Assembly: GCA_902826615.1 (NCBI GenBank)
Contig: CADEFN010000004.1
Span: 434,001-498,000, forward strand
Source: an uncultured Gemmatimonadota bacterium
GTDB lineage: Bacteria; Gemmatimonadota; Gemmatimonadetes; Gemmatimonadales; Gemmatimonadaceae
Reading direction: 5' to 3'
DNA length: 64,000 nt
The position numbers and the translations under genes are program-made. A model generated the notes under the pieces. The model ran no database searches, was not told the origin of the DNA, and saw nothing but the letters and a program-made list of their open reading frames with translations. Positions within the stretch are counted from its first letter, which is position 1, and each line of letters starts with the position of its first letter. Below are positions 9,527 through 16,481 of this stretch, piece after piece.

Positions 9527-11071
9527 TCAACGCTGAGGGGAGCTCCTTGGTGCCGGGGAGCAGCGGGGCCATTGTGTGGTCGCGCCGTTAGGCGACACCA
9601 TGACACGCTGGTCGCGCGGGACGCGAACGGGGTCTTCGGACGCCTGGTACGCGAGCATGGCGGCGAGTGTCGCGTTGTTCTTGAGATCGTCGACAATGAT
9701 CTTGTCGTACGTGTCCCGGTTGGTGTGCCAGGTGTACTGACGATAGTCCGGATAGTTGGACTGGAGCCGGAACGACGGAGCACCTGCGCAGAGGAATGAC
9801 ATGTGGTCGCTGCCGCCCGTCTCGGGGACACCGGGGATATCGAGGTCAATGAGGCTTTCGATCTCCGTTGGGATGGCGCTGAGCCAGCGTCCGAAATTCG
9901 AGGCGGCGCCGGTGAGACCCATCATGCGGATGTAGTCGATGCGCCAGGTGCCATTGTCCTGATTGAAGGCGGCCTGGAGTCCGTCGACCACTTCCTTGTG
10001 GTCTTCGGAGAAGGCCCGTGAGCCGATGAGTCCCTGCTCTTCTGCGCCCCAGTGCCCGACAAGAATGGTGCGCTTGGGATTGGGATACGCCGCCTTCAGG
10101 ATTCGCATGGCCTCCATCATCATGACGGTGCCGGTGCCGTTGTCGGTGGAACCACTGGCGCCATCCCACGAGTCGAGGTGAGCGCCCAGCAAGACGTATT
10201 CGTTGGGCTTTTCACTGCCCTTGAGTTCCCCAACGACGTTGAACATCGGTTGTTCGCCAAGGTCTTCTGCCCGGGCGTCGAGCCGCATGCGCGGTCCCTG
10301 GTTGTTGGCGGCGAGACGATGCAGCAATCCATAGTCCTCGCAGCTGAGATCCATCACTGGTACTTTCTTCGTGCTGGCGCTGAAGATCTTGTTCACACCC
10401 CAGCCGGCCGACCAGTTGGTGGTAATGATGCCTGCGACGGCGCTTTCATCGAGCCGCGCGAACGCCGTGGCGTTCGAACCGAGCCGCGCGGCGCGCTGTC
10501 CCCAGGCACGTTTGATGGAGTCACGCGACGCCTTCATGGCGGCCACCGAGGCCGGGCGCGCCAGGCGCTCCCAGTTCTCATCGGGACGGCACGTGGGTTC
10601 GGGTGCCGACAGCAACACGAACTTGCCGCGCACGTTAGGCAGCCAGGCCTGCACGGCCGCAGAGTCGGGCAATTCGGGGATCACGACCACATCACCTTCC
10701 ACGGGCCTGGTGGTGCCCGGGCTCCAGGCGAGAATGAGCCCTTCAAGTGTTCGCTCGCGCGGGGCGATGAGGTCGATGTGCGAGTAGCGTCGGCGCCACC
10801 CACGCCAGCTGCCATAGCGCTCCTTGCGGGCCGGAATCCCCCACTCCGCATAACGAGCGGACACCCAGTCGGTGGCGGCGGAGAAGGCCGGAGACCCCGA
10901 CAATCGCGGGCCAATGGAGTCACTCAGCACCTGAGCGAGACGCGCCACCTGCGACTTGCCGGTCATACCCTCATCCCACATGCGTCGGATGACGGGATCG
11001 CTGGTCGGGTAGGTCTGCGCCTGGACGACGGATGTCGCCACGAGTGCCGCGAGAAGAGCTGAACGAATCAC
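9527..11071 (-). CDS. Exported M28 family zinc peptidase
   Basis: I chose the GTG at 11069-11071, which follows GAGG at good spacing and starts a clean signal peptide (IRSALLAALVATSVVQAQ); the longer frame adds about 60 residues without sense. The 514-residue protein has the M28 dinuclear zinc set: GAHLDSWDG (His, Asp), GSTDNGTG (bridging Asp), GHWGAEEQGL (catalytic and ligand Glu), a later Asp in DLDIPG and the last His in GGSDHMSF. A PA-like insert precedes the catalytic part. It resembles carboxypeptidase Q-type enzymes that trim peptides outside the cytoplasm. The next gene upstream on this strand is a second M28 peptidase. Confidence 0.88.
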   Translation of the reverse strand: MIRSALLAALVATSVVQAQTYPTSDPVIRRMWDEGMTGKSQVARLAQVLSDSIGPRLSGSPAFSAATDWVSARYAEWGIPARKERYGSWRGWRRRYSHIDLIAPRERTLEGLILAWSPGTTRPVEGDVVVIPELPDSAAVQAWLPNVRGKFVLLSAPEPTCRPDENWERLARPASVAAMKASRDSIKRAWGQRAARLGSNATAFARLDESAVAGIITTNWSAGWGVNKIFSASTKKVPVMDLSCEDYGLLHRLAANNQGPRMRLDARAEDLGEQPMFNVVGELKGSEKPNEYVLLGAHLDSWDGASGSTDNGTGTVMMMEAMRILKAAYPNPKRTILVGHWGAEEQGLIGSRAFSEDHKEVVDGLQAAFNQDNGTWRIDYIRMMGLTGAASNFGRWLSAIPTEIESLIDLDIPGVPETGGSDHMSFLCAGAPSFRLQSNYPDYRQYTWHTNRDTYDKIIVDDLKNNATLAAMLAYQASEDPVRVPRDQRVMVSPNGATTQWPRCSPAPRSSPQR

Positions 11072-11159
11072 GGAAGAACCTCGGTTGAACGCCTGATGAT
11101 ACGCGGAGTGTGTGTGCGTGCGATGGCCCCCGCAAGTGCGAGGGCCCTGAAACGACCGG

Positions 11160-12821
11160 TCACTTGCCGAGCGACTTTTCGCGGATGGACCGGAACTCGT
11201 TGCCGACACGCCATTCCGGAAACTTCGGAGCAGCGGCAACGCGATAACCAATGGTGAAAAGGAGGTGCACGTCTTGCACGCCGCCGCTGAGATCCCAGTC
11301 AGCCTTGATCTCGTCCTGCGGTTTGTGGTAGTCGTCGGCGACGTACTGCTCGCGTTTTTTCATGCCGTACTCCGGCGCCTTGCCGATGTACTCCACGCCA
11401 CCCTCGCCGTAGAAGGCCGGCACACCCTGTTTGGCAAAGTTGAAGTGATCGGAGCGGTAGTAGTACCCCTTCTCGGGCTCGGGGTCAGGGCGGAGGGTAC
11501 GTCCCTGAGCGGCTGCGGCTGTCCGCGCGTAGTCATCGAGCTCGGAAGCGCCGAGACCGATCACGGTGAGGTCCGATGTGGGGCCCCATTGGTTGAGTCC
11601 GTCGATATTGATGTTGGCCGCCGTCTTCGCGAGCGGATACAGCGGCGCCACGCTGTAGTACTGCGACCCGAGGAGACCCTGCTCTTCGGCGGTGACTGCG
11701 AGAAAGAGGATGGAGCGTTTGGGGGGTTCCGGGAGCGCCTTGAAGGCCTGCGCGAGGGTGAGCAGCGCTGCGGTTCCGGTCGCGTTGTCGAGCGCGCCAT
11801 TGTAGATGGAGTCGCCGCTGACGGGTTCGCCGACGCCAAAATGATCCCAGTGTGCGGTGTAGACGACCCATTGGTCCTTGAGGGCCGGATCACTGCCGTC
11901 GAGCCGCGCGACGACATTCCGTGACTCGACGTTCCGGAGACGATTGCGCAAGGTGACGCTGGCCTGCACGCCTAACGGGACCGGCGCGAAGTCACGGGTG
12001 ACAGCTCTCGCCTTGAGGCTGTCGAGGTCCTGACCAGCCATGGCAAAGAGGGCGCGCGCCTGGTCGAGGCTCAGCCATCCCTCGATGTCACTACGCGACG
12101 CATTCTTGTCCGGTGTGACGAGGTCAAACTGCTCGGCGGTTTTTCCCTGTACCACCGCAAAGGGATAACCGGCCGGGCCGGTTTCATGGATGATGAGCAC
12201 ACCGGCTGCCTTGTGCTTCATGCCCTGCTCGTATTTGTAGGTCCACCGGCCATAGTAGGTCATGCGCGGACCGCCAAACTGCGACGTGTCCGCCAGGGGT
12301 GGGTCGTTCACGAGCATGACCAGTGTCTTGCCCGCGACATCAACGCCCTTGTAGTCATCCCAGTTGAATTCGGGGGCTTCCACACCGTACCCGACAAACA
12401 CCAGCTCCGAGGCATCAAGGCTCGTAGCGTCGGCGACATGTTTGGTCCAGGCGACGTAGTCATCACGCCAGCGCAGGGTTCGGGTGCTGGCGCCCTTGCG
12501 AAGGGTGAGCGTTGGCGAGCCATCAACGGTGATGCCGACGAGCGGGACCTTCTGAACGTAGGAGCCGTCCGGATTTCCGGGCGCAAGACCGAGGGCCGTG
12601 AATTGGTCGGTGAGATAGGCGACCGTTCGATCCTCGCCGAGCGAGCCAGGGGCGCGTCCGAGCAGGGAGTCGTGCGACAGGACACGGACATGCCGCATGA
12701 TGGCGGCGGTGTCGATGACATTCAGTGCGGCCGGCGGGATATCGGCGGCCGTGGAACCGGGCTTCTCGGCGGTGGCGCAGGCGAGCAGCGCGACGGCGGG
12801 GAGAATGAGGGAGGGGCGCAT
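11160..12821 (-). CDS. M28 family peptidase with PA domain, probable lipoprotein
   Basis: The ATG at 12819-12821 gives a lipoprotein-type signal (MRPSLILPAVALLACATAE, lipobox LLAC), better than the longer frame. The 553-residue protein has a protease-associated domain around residues 130-280 and an M28 core: TAHWDHFG (His, Asp), NGALDNATG (Asp), VTAEEQGLLG (Glu, Glu), NINIDGLNQ (Asp) and RSDHFNFA (His). All zinc ligands are present, so it should be an active aminopeptidase at the outer or inner membrane. It lies 88 bases upstream of the other M28 gene in the same direction and the two may be co-transcribed. Confidence 0.88.
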   Translation of the reverse strand: MRPSLILPAVALLACATAEKPGSTAADIPPAALNVIDTAAIMRHVRVLSHDSLLGRAPGSLGEDRTVAYLTDQFTALGLAPGNPDGSYVQKVPLVGITVDGSPTLTLRKGASTRTLRWRDDYVAWTKHVADATSLDASELVFVGYGVEAPEFNWDDYKGVDVAGKTLVMLVNDPPLADTSQFGGPRMTYYGRWTYKYEQGMKHKAAGVLIIHETGPAGYPFAVVQGKTAEQFDLVTPDKNASRSDIEGWLSLDQARALFAMAGQDLDSLKARAVTRDFAPVPLGVQASVTLRNRLRNVESRNVVARLDGSDPALKDQWVVYTAHWDHFGVGEPVSGDSIYNGALDNATGTAALLTLAQAFKALPEPPKRSILFLAVTAEEQGLLGSQYYSVAPLYPLAKTAANINIDGLNQWGPTSDLTVIGLGASELDDYARTAAAAQGRTLRPDPEPEKGYYYRSDHFNFAKQGVPAFYGEGGVEYIGKAPEYGMKKREQYVADDYHKPQDEIKADWDLSGGVQDVHLLFTIGYRVAAAPKFPEWRVGNEFRSIREKSLGK

Positions 12822-12909
12822 CCAGTGAATATGCGGCTGCGGCCGGGCAGCGTCACGCTCCACCTGCTGGCGAGAGAGAGCGAGACCGTCTATATAGATG
12901 CCTACCGAA

Positions 12910-12983
12910 GCGCCCTTAGCTCAATTGGATAGAGCGTCTGACTTCGGATCAGAAGGTTGGGGGTTCAAGTCCCTCAGGGCGCA
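12910..12983 (+). tRNA. tRNA-Arg (anticodon TCG)
   Basis: A 74-base cloverleaf: acceptor arms GCGCCCT (12910-12916) and AGGGCGC (12976-12982) with discriminator A at 12983; D arm GCTC...GAGC; anticodon stem TCTGA/TCAGA around loop CTTCGGA, anticodon TCG; T loop TTCAAGT. It decodes CGA as arginine. CCA is not encoded. Confidence 0.95.
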
Positions 12984-12985
12984 TT

Positions 12986-13019
12986 GGGGAGGGCAGCGGC
13001 GGCAACGACGGCCCTCCCC
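12986..13019. terminator. Hairpin after tRNA-Arg and after cheX
   Basis: Perfect 9-base arms GGGGAGGGC (12986-12994) and GCCCTCCCC (13011-13019) around a 16-base loop. There is no strong T run on either strand. It lies between the tRNA end and the convergent cheX end and could stop transcription from both sides. Confidence 0.5.
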
Positions 13020-13048
13020 TTCCCTGCCCTCGTTGGTGCGTCAGAGGT

Positions 13049-13504
13049 TCAGTTGGGGGCTGGTCGGATAAACCCCACGCGAGCCCAGCCTCCCTGGACG
13101 GCGAGATGAACCACCTCGGCCACGACGTCTGTCGGCTTGAGGGCCGCCTCCCAGTTGGTAAAGACCGTCGGTGGGGCGAGCAGGTACTCTTCCCGGGTGC
13201 CAGCGATCTCGGGCAGGACGTGCCCGCAGACCACGTTCGCGAGTTCGCCTAACGCGTCGCGCTGCAGGACGAGGTCGGGGGTGTCGTCGGTCCCCAGCAT
13301 GGCGCCGGCCACCACCGCCAGGAGTGGCGCCTCAACCTGGAGCAGGAGGGCGCCTGACGGGACCCCGATGAACTCGATGCGTGCTGTGGGCCCGATGCAT
13401 CCCTCATCGGAGGCATGCGAGGACTGTTCGGCAAAGAGCCATGCCATGTTTTCAAGGGCGCCAATCCCGGCGTCAGCGAGAGCGCCTCTCAGCGTGTCAG
13501 GCAT
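13049..13504 (-). CDS. cheX: CheX-like CheY-P phosphatase
   Basis: About 151 residues of the CheC/CheX/FliY phosphatase fold. The key motif appears as DALGELANVVCGHVLPEI near residues 82-99: the Glu and Asn pair used by CheX to place water on phospho-CheY. The family speeds loss of phosphate from CheY and so resets motor control. The ATG at 13502-13504 overlaps the end of the upstream receiver gene, which suggests that the two work together. It is the last gene of the minus-strand chemotaxis cluster. Confidence 0.75.
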   Translation of the reverse strand: MPDTLRGALADAGIGALENMAWLFAEQSSHASDEGCIGPTARIEFIGVPSGALLLQVEAPLLAVVAGAMLGTDDTPDLVLQRDALGELANVVCGHVLPEIAGTREEYLLAPPTVFTNWEAALKPTDVVAEVVHLAVQGGWARVGFIRPAPN

Positions 13505-13880
13505 CACCTACACCGAGCACGCGCAACACGGCGGTGCGCACTTCCTCTGGTGTGAAGGGTTTCCGAATGAAGACGGCCCCCAGTTCGGTCAGCCGGTCGA
13601 TGCGGGTCTGCGACCCTTCAGTGGAAACGACCACGACGCCGATCCGCGCGAGCGCCTGGTTCTCACGCATCTTCACGAGAAGGGCTTCGCCATCCATGAT
13701 CGGCATGCCGAGGTCAATGAGGGCGAGGTCGATTCCGGTGCGGGCAAGGACCTCGAGGGCTTCCTGGCCATTTCCGGCCTGCTCGACGGTTGTTAGCGGG
13801 AGACCACTCAGGCGCAGGGTTCGAATGAGCATCGAACGCATGACCGCCGAGTCATCGACGACAAGCGTATGGAGGGACAT
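13497..13880 (-). CDS. CheY-like single-domain response regulator
   Basis: A 127-residue stand-alone receiver: acidic pair in VVDDSA (residues 8-10), phosphoacceptor Asp in LALIDLGMP near residue 57, Ser/Thr switch in VVVSTEG near 86, and Lys in FIRKPFTPEE near 107. It has no output domain. Being placed directly before cheX with overlap, it is probably the CheX substrate, while the other receiver, further upstream, is closer to classical CheY. It follows cheZ after only a few bases. Confidence 0.88.
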   Translation of the reverse strand: MSLHTLVVDDSAVMRSMLIRTLRLSGLPLTTVEQAGNGQEALEVLARTGIDLALIDLGMPIMDGEALLVKMRENQALARIGVVVVSTEGSQTRIDRLTELGAVFIRKPFTPEEVRTAVLRVLGVGDA

Positions 13881-13883
13881 GAC

Positions 13884-14549
13884 TCAAGCTCGCGGGCCGG
13901 TGCCGGCCACGATGGCATCAGCGACTGCTTGACGGGTCTCGCGATCGAGGGTCGTGGCCGAGGGATCGAACGCGGCCGCCATCCCCATCTCCGGGACCCC
14001 ACCCTCATCCGTCGCAGCGCCAAAGATCTGTACGAGGTCGCTCAGTCGCACTTCGAGCTCTGACAACACGGCCGAAGCGAATGCCAGCTGCTGACTGGTA
14101 ATGTCCTGGAACTGCATGTGCCCGACGAGGCCAAACAGCTCGTCCCGCAGGCGCGACCGCACTCCGGCGGCAGGTGCAGGCGTGCTGTCCCCATCGAGTG
14201 CATCGAGCTCATCGACCATGGCGGTGGCGCGCTCGAGGCCATCGAGGATATCGGTGGCGGCGGTCTCGGTGGCGGAGCTTACTTCGCGCAGTTTGTCATG
14301 TGTCTGCGCGAGGCGGTCGAGCTCGGACTTCTGCAGCATCGACCGGCTTGCGCGCAGCTGCTGCAGCATGCGGACGAGGGCCTCGTGGCCCTGGGCAACA
14401 ATGGCGTCGGCGTCCTGCGGTGTGCGCGACCGGACCGGGGGCGCAGCCGGTGTTTCCTCAGCGATCCCTGTCATGTCCAGGAGTGCGGAATCGACCAGGC
14501 GGAGGGCAGCCTGCGAGTCGTACAGCACTTCACGCACGTCCTTCATCAT
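13884..14549 (-). CDS. cheZ: CheZ-type protein phosphatase
   Basis: A 221-residue, largely helical protein. The signature is GHMQFQDITSQQL near residues 140-152, equivalent to the CheZ FQDLTGQ motif whose Gln attacks the phospho-Asp of CheY. A long helical hairpin with ATDILDGLERA comes before it, as in CheZ dimers. The C-terminal tail is less conserved. CheZ is found mostly in proteobacteria; here it lies between two receivers and in the same cluster as a CheX, an unusual pairing. Confidence 0.85.
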   Translation of the reverse strand: MMKDVREVLYDSQAALRLVDSALLDMTGIAEETPAAPPVRSRTPQDADAIVAQGHEALVRMLQQLRASRSMLQKSELDRLAQTHDKLREVSSATETAATDILDGLERATAMVDELDALDGDSTPAPAAGVRSRLRDELFGLVGHMQFQDITSQQLAFASAVLSELEVRLSDLVQIFGAATDEGGVPEMGMAAAFDPSATTLDRETRQAVADAIVAGTGPRA

Positions 14550-14552
14550 GAT

Positions 14553-14930
14553 TCAGCCGGTGGTTGCGGGACTCGCGAGAATCGCGTCGATCTTCTCCTT
14601 CAGGACCTGGGGGGTGAAGGGTTTCACGACATAGTTGTTCACCCCGGCTTCCACTGCCGCCACGATATCTTCACGGACACTGCGCGTTGTCACCATGAGG
14701 ATCGGGACGCCGGCCGCGTCGGGCCGCTCGCGCAGGGCGCGGGTGAGGTCGAGTCCCGACATGTTGGGCATGGCCCAATCGGTGATGACAAACTGAATCG
14801 TGCTATCGAACTTCTCGAGCGCTTCCTTGCCATCGCCGGCCTCGACACACTGGGAGTGCCCGATGCGCTGCAGCGAGTTGACCAGGATGCGCCGCATGGT
14901 GGGCGAGTCGTCCACAACGAGAAACTTCAT
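14553..14930 (-). CDS. cheY: Chemotaxis response regulator CheY
   Basis: A 125-residue receiver close to classical CheY: VVDDSPTMRRILVN at the start (acidic pair and the Met-Arg-Arg-Ile), phosphoacceptor Asp in FVITDWAMPNMSG near residue 54, Thr in LMVTTRS and Lys in NYVVKPFTPQ. Phospho-CheY binds FliM, whose N-terminal LSQNEIDALL motif is present at 40.7 kb. A GGAG lies just before the ATG. The gene is next to flgM upstream and cheZ downstream. No CheA, CheW or receptor gene is present in the window. Confidence 0.92.
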   Translation of the reverse strand: MKFLVVDDSPTMRRILVNSLQRIGHSQCVEAGDGKEALEKFDSTIQFVITDWAMPNMSGLDLTRALRERPDAAGVPILMVTTRSVREDIVAAVEAGVNNYVVKPFTPQVLKEKIDAILASPATTG

Positions 14931-14938
14931 GGGATCTC

Positions 14939-15238
14939 CTAGACGTCGCCGCGTTCAAGGATGCGGCGGGCCACTTCCCCCACCACACCGTCGGCATCAT
15001 AGGCGCCCTGCATCACGCGCTGACGAATCTGCGCGAGCCGGTCCACCTGACCCTGCTCCACGGGTTCGACGCGGCCTGCACGGGCACGGCCCGCCGACGA
15101 GATCTCGACGCGATCCAGCCGCTCCACGCGTGAAGGCGTCGGCTTCTGCGAGTTCGCGACCGGAAGCGAAGACGCTCCCTTGGGGTCGCGCGCCCGATCC
15201 GGCCGAATGGGCCCTTGATTGCCGTTGTTGACTTTCAT
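14939..15238 (-). CDS. flgM: Anti-sigma-28 factor FlgM
   Basis: A 99-residue protein with a disordered, charged first half and the FlgM core: RVEISSAGRAR near residue 46, then VDRLAQIRQRVMQGAYDADG near 65-84, ending in a helix (VGEVARRILERGD). FlgM holds FliA inactive until it is exported through the finished hook-basal body. It is preceded by AAGGAGG and by a sigma-28 promoter, so FliA would drive its own inhibitor, as in known systems. cheY, cheZ, a receiver and cheX follow in the same direction. Confidence 0.88.
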   Translation of the reverse strand: MKVNNGNQGPIRPDRARDPKGASSLPVANSQKPTPSRVERLDRVEISSAGRARAGRVEPVEQGQVDRLAQIRQRVMQGAYDADGVVGEVARRILERGDV

Positions 15239-15257
15239 GTGAACCTCCTTGTCCTTC

Positions 15258-15285
15258 GTATCGGCAGTTGCGCGTCCGAACTTGA
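15258..15285 (-). promoter_or_regulatory. Sigma-28 (FliA) promoter of flgM
   Basis: On the minus strand, TCAA, 16 bases, then GCCGATAC; the sigma-28 consensus is TAAA, 15-16 bases, GCCGATAA. The -10 end is 20 bases before the flgM start. The same CCGATAC element occurs before fliC and flgL. Confidence 0.65.
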
Positions 15286-15313
15286 GGCGTCTGTTGGGGT
15301 TGGCCCGCCCATC

Positions 15314-15625
15314 CTACCGCTTGGCGTCCACCTTGCTCGGGACGTCAGGATCGCGCGGGGCCCCTTCGCGTCGCCGCCGCAGGATCTCCTGCAGCACGCC
15401 AGCCCCAAGGACGGGGGCAATGGACCCCACAGGCTGCTGGCTCTGAACGCGCTGCAGCTCCGCTACGGCATGGGACACGAGGTCGGCCACCTCGGCGTCC
15501 ACGACCAGCAGGGTCTCGGGGTCGGCATCGTTGAGCTGTCCCTGGAGCGAGCGCAGGACATCCGCGAGCATGGCGGTGTCTCGCGTGGAGGGACGGTCGA
15601 GGGCCGATTCCCAGCGCCGTGTCAC
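15314..15625 (-). CDS. Small unrecognised protein of the flagellar cluster
   Basis: A 103-residue protein starting at a GTG that lies close to the stop of the previous gene; an ATG at 15569-15571 is an alternative. It is helical and charged, with no signal peptide or membrane segment. The middle (LVVDAEVADLVSHAVAELQRVQ) looks like one amphipathic helix, and the end is basic and probably disordered. I do not recognise the family. Placement after the FliT/FlgN-like gene and before flgM suggests a flagellar role such as chaperone or export regulator, but nothing in the sequence proves it. Confidence 0.55.
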   Translation of the reverse strand: MTRRWESALDRPSTRDTAMLADVLRSLQGQLNDADPETLLVVDAEVADLVSHAVAELQRVQSQQPVGSIAPVLGAGVLQEILRRRREGAPRDPDVPSKVDAKR

Positions 15626-15631
15626 CGCCGG

Positions 15632-16045
15632 CTACCTGAGGGCCCGGTAGGCGCCAGACAAGGGGCGCCTGGGCTCCGCGTACGCCGCACTGGCGCCCAT
15701 CTCCTGCCGGAGCTGATCGATCTGCCTGCCCAGATCCACGCGCAGGTCCTGTGCGCGCTCGAGCAGGAGGGTGTTGGCCGAGGCCGCCTGTGACGCGGCC
15801 CGCTGAATGGCGTCGAGGTGCCTGTCCGCCGAGGCCAAACTCTCGGCAGATGCTCCCGAGCGAAGCGCATCCATTTCCCGGGTCACCTGCTCCACTCGGT
15901 TTGCCACGAGGTCGCGCGCATGCAGCGTCGCCGCCAGCGAGTCGCTGTTGCCGTCAAGACAGTCGCGCACTCCAGCCTCGGAGAGCGAGATGAAGTGCTC
16001 AAGCAGATCGCGGAGCTCCAGGGCCCCACGCTCGAGCGCACTCAT
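15632..16045 (-). CDS. FliT/FlgN-like flagellar export chaperone
   Basis: A 137-residue, almost fully helical protein with three to four amphipathic helices and no membrane segment. Its start overlaps the fliS stop by 4 bases, the usual location of fliT. FliT-type proteins bind the filament cap FliD before export. Sequence identity to known FliT cannot be judged by eye, so the call rests on length, helical pattern and position. A separate FlgN-like gene lies next to flgK (54441-54986), which makes FliT the better guess here. Confidence 0.6.
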   Translation of the reverse strand: MSALERGALELRDLLEHFISLSEAGVRDCLDGNSDSLAATLHARDLVANRVEQVTREMDALRSGASAESLASADRHLDAIQRAASQAASANTLLLERAQDLRVDLGRQIDQLRQEMGASAAYAEPRRPLSGAYRALR

Positions 16046-16452
16046 GACACCGCGCGTGCGGTTTCGGTCCCGGTTACCGACGCCGCTTCGGCAAAGGCAC
16101 CGCGCAGATCGGTGACCATGCGCAGGATGGCGTCGATGCGATCGGGATCGGGCTTGATGCCGAGCACGGAGAGCTCGCCCAGCCAGAAGGTGTAGAGCGA
16201 GCCAAGCTGCCTGGCGAGCGCCCCGCCCTTCTCACGGTCGAGCGTCACCAGCAACTCGGTGACACCGGCACGTGCCCGGTCGAGGGCATCGCTGCGGTTG
16301 GAGCCATCCAGGTCACCGCAGCGCAGGCGCGCGCGGGTGAGATTGACGAGCACGTGGTCGTAAATCGCGACGACGAGCTGGCCGGGGGAAGCAGACATGA
16401 GCTCTGCCTCCTTGTACCGCGTGGCCTGCTTTGAAACGGCAGCGTACGACAT
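16042..16452 (-). CDS. fliS: Flagellin chaperone FliS
   Basis: A 136-residue helical protein with the FliS start (SYAAVSKQATRYKEAELMSASPGQLVVAIYDHVLVNL over residues 2-38, in pieces: YKEAEL, SPGQLV, YDHVL). FliS binds the C-terminal helices of newly made flagellin and delivers it to FlhA; in FliW/CsrA systems it also helps free FliW. It lies 29 bases after fliD in the same direction. Confidence 0.92.
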   Translation of the reverse strand: MSYAAVSKQATRYKEAELMSASPGQLVVAIYDHVLVNLTRARLRCGDLDGSNRSDALDRARAGVTELLVTLDREKGGALARQLGSLYTFWLGELSVLGIKPDPDRIDAILRMVTDLRGAFAEAASVTGTETARAVS

Positions 16453-16481
16453 GGCGCCTCACAACGTGAGAGTGTAGGACG

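Noticed and set aside
12910-12983. tRNA-Arg as an integration site
   Set aside because: Both sides are ordinary core-like genes, and no partial tRNA copy or integrase lies next to it.
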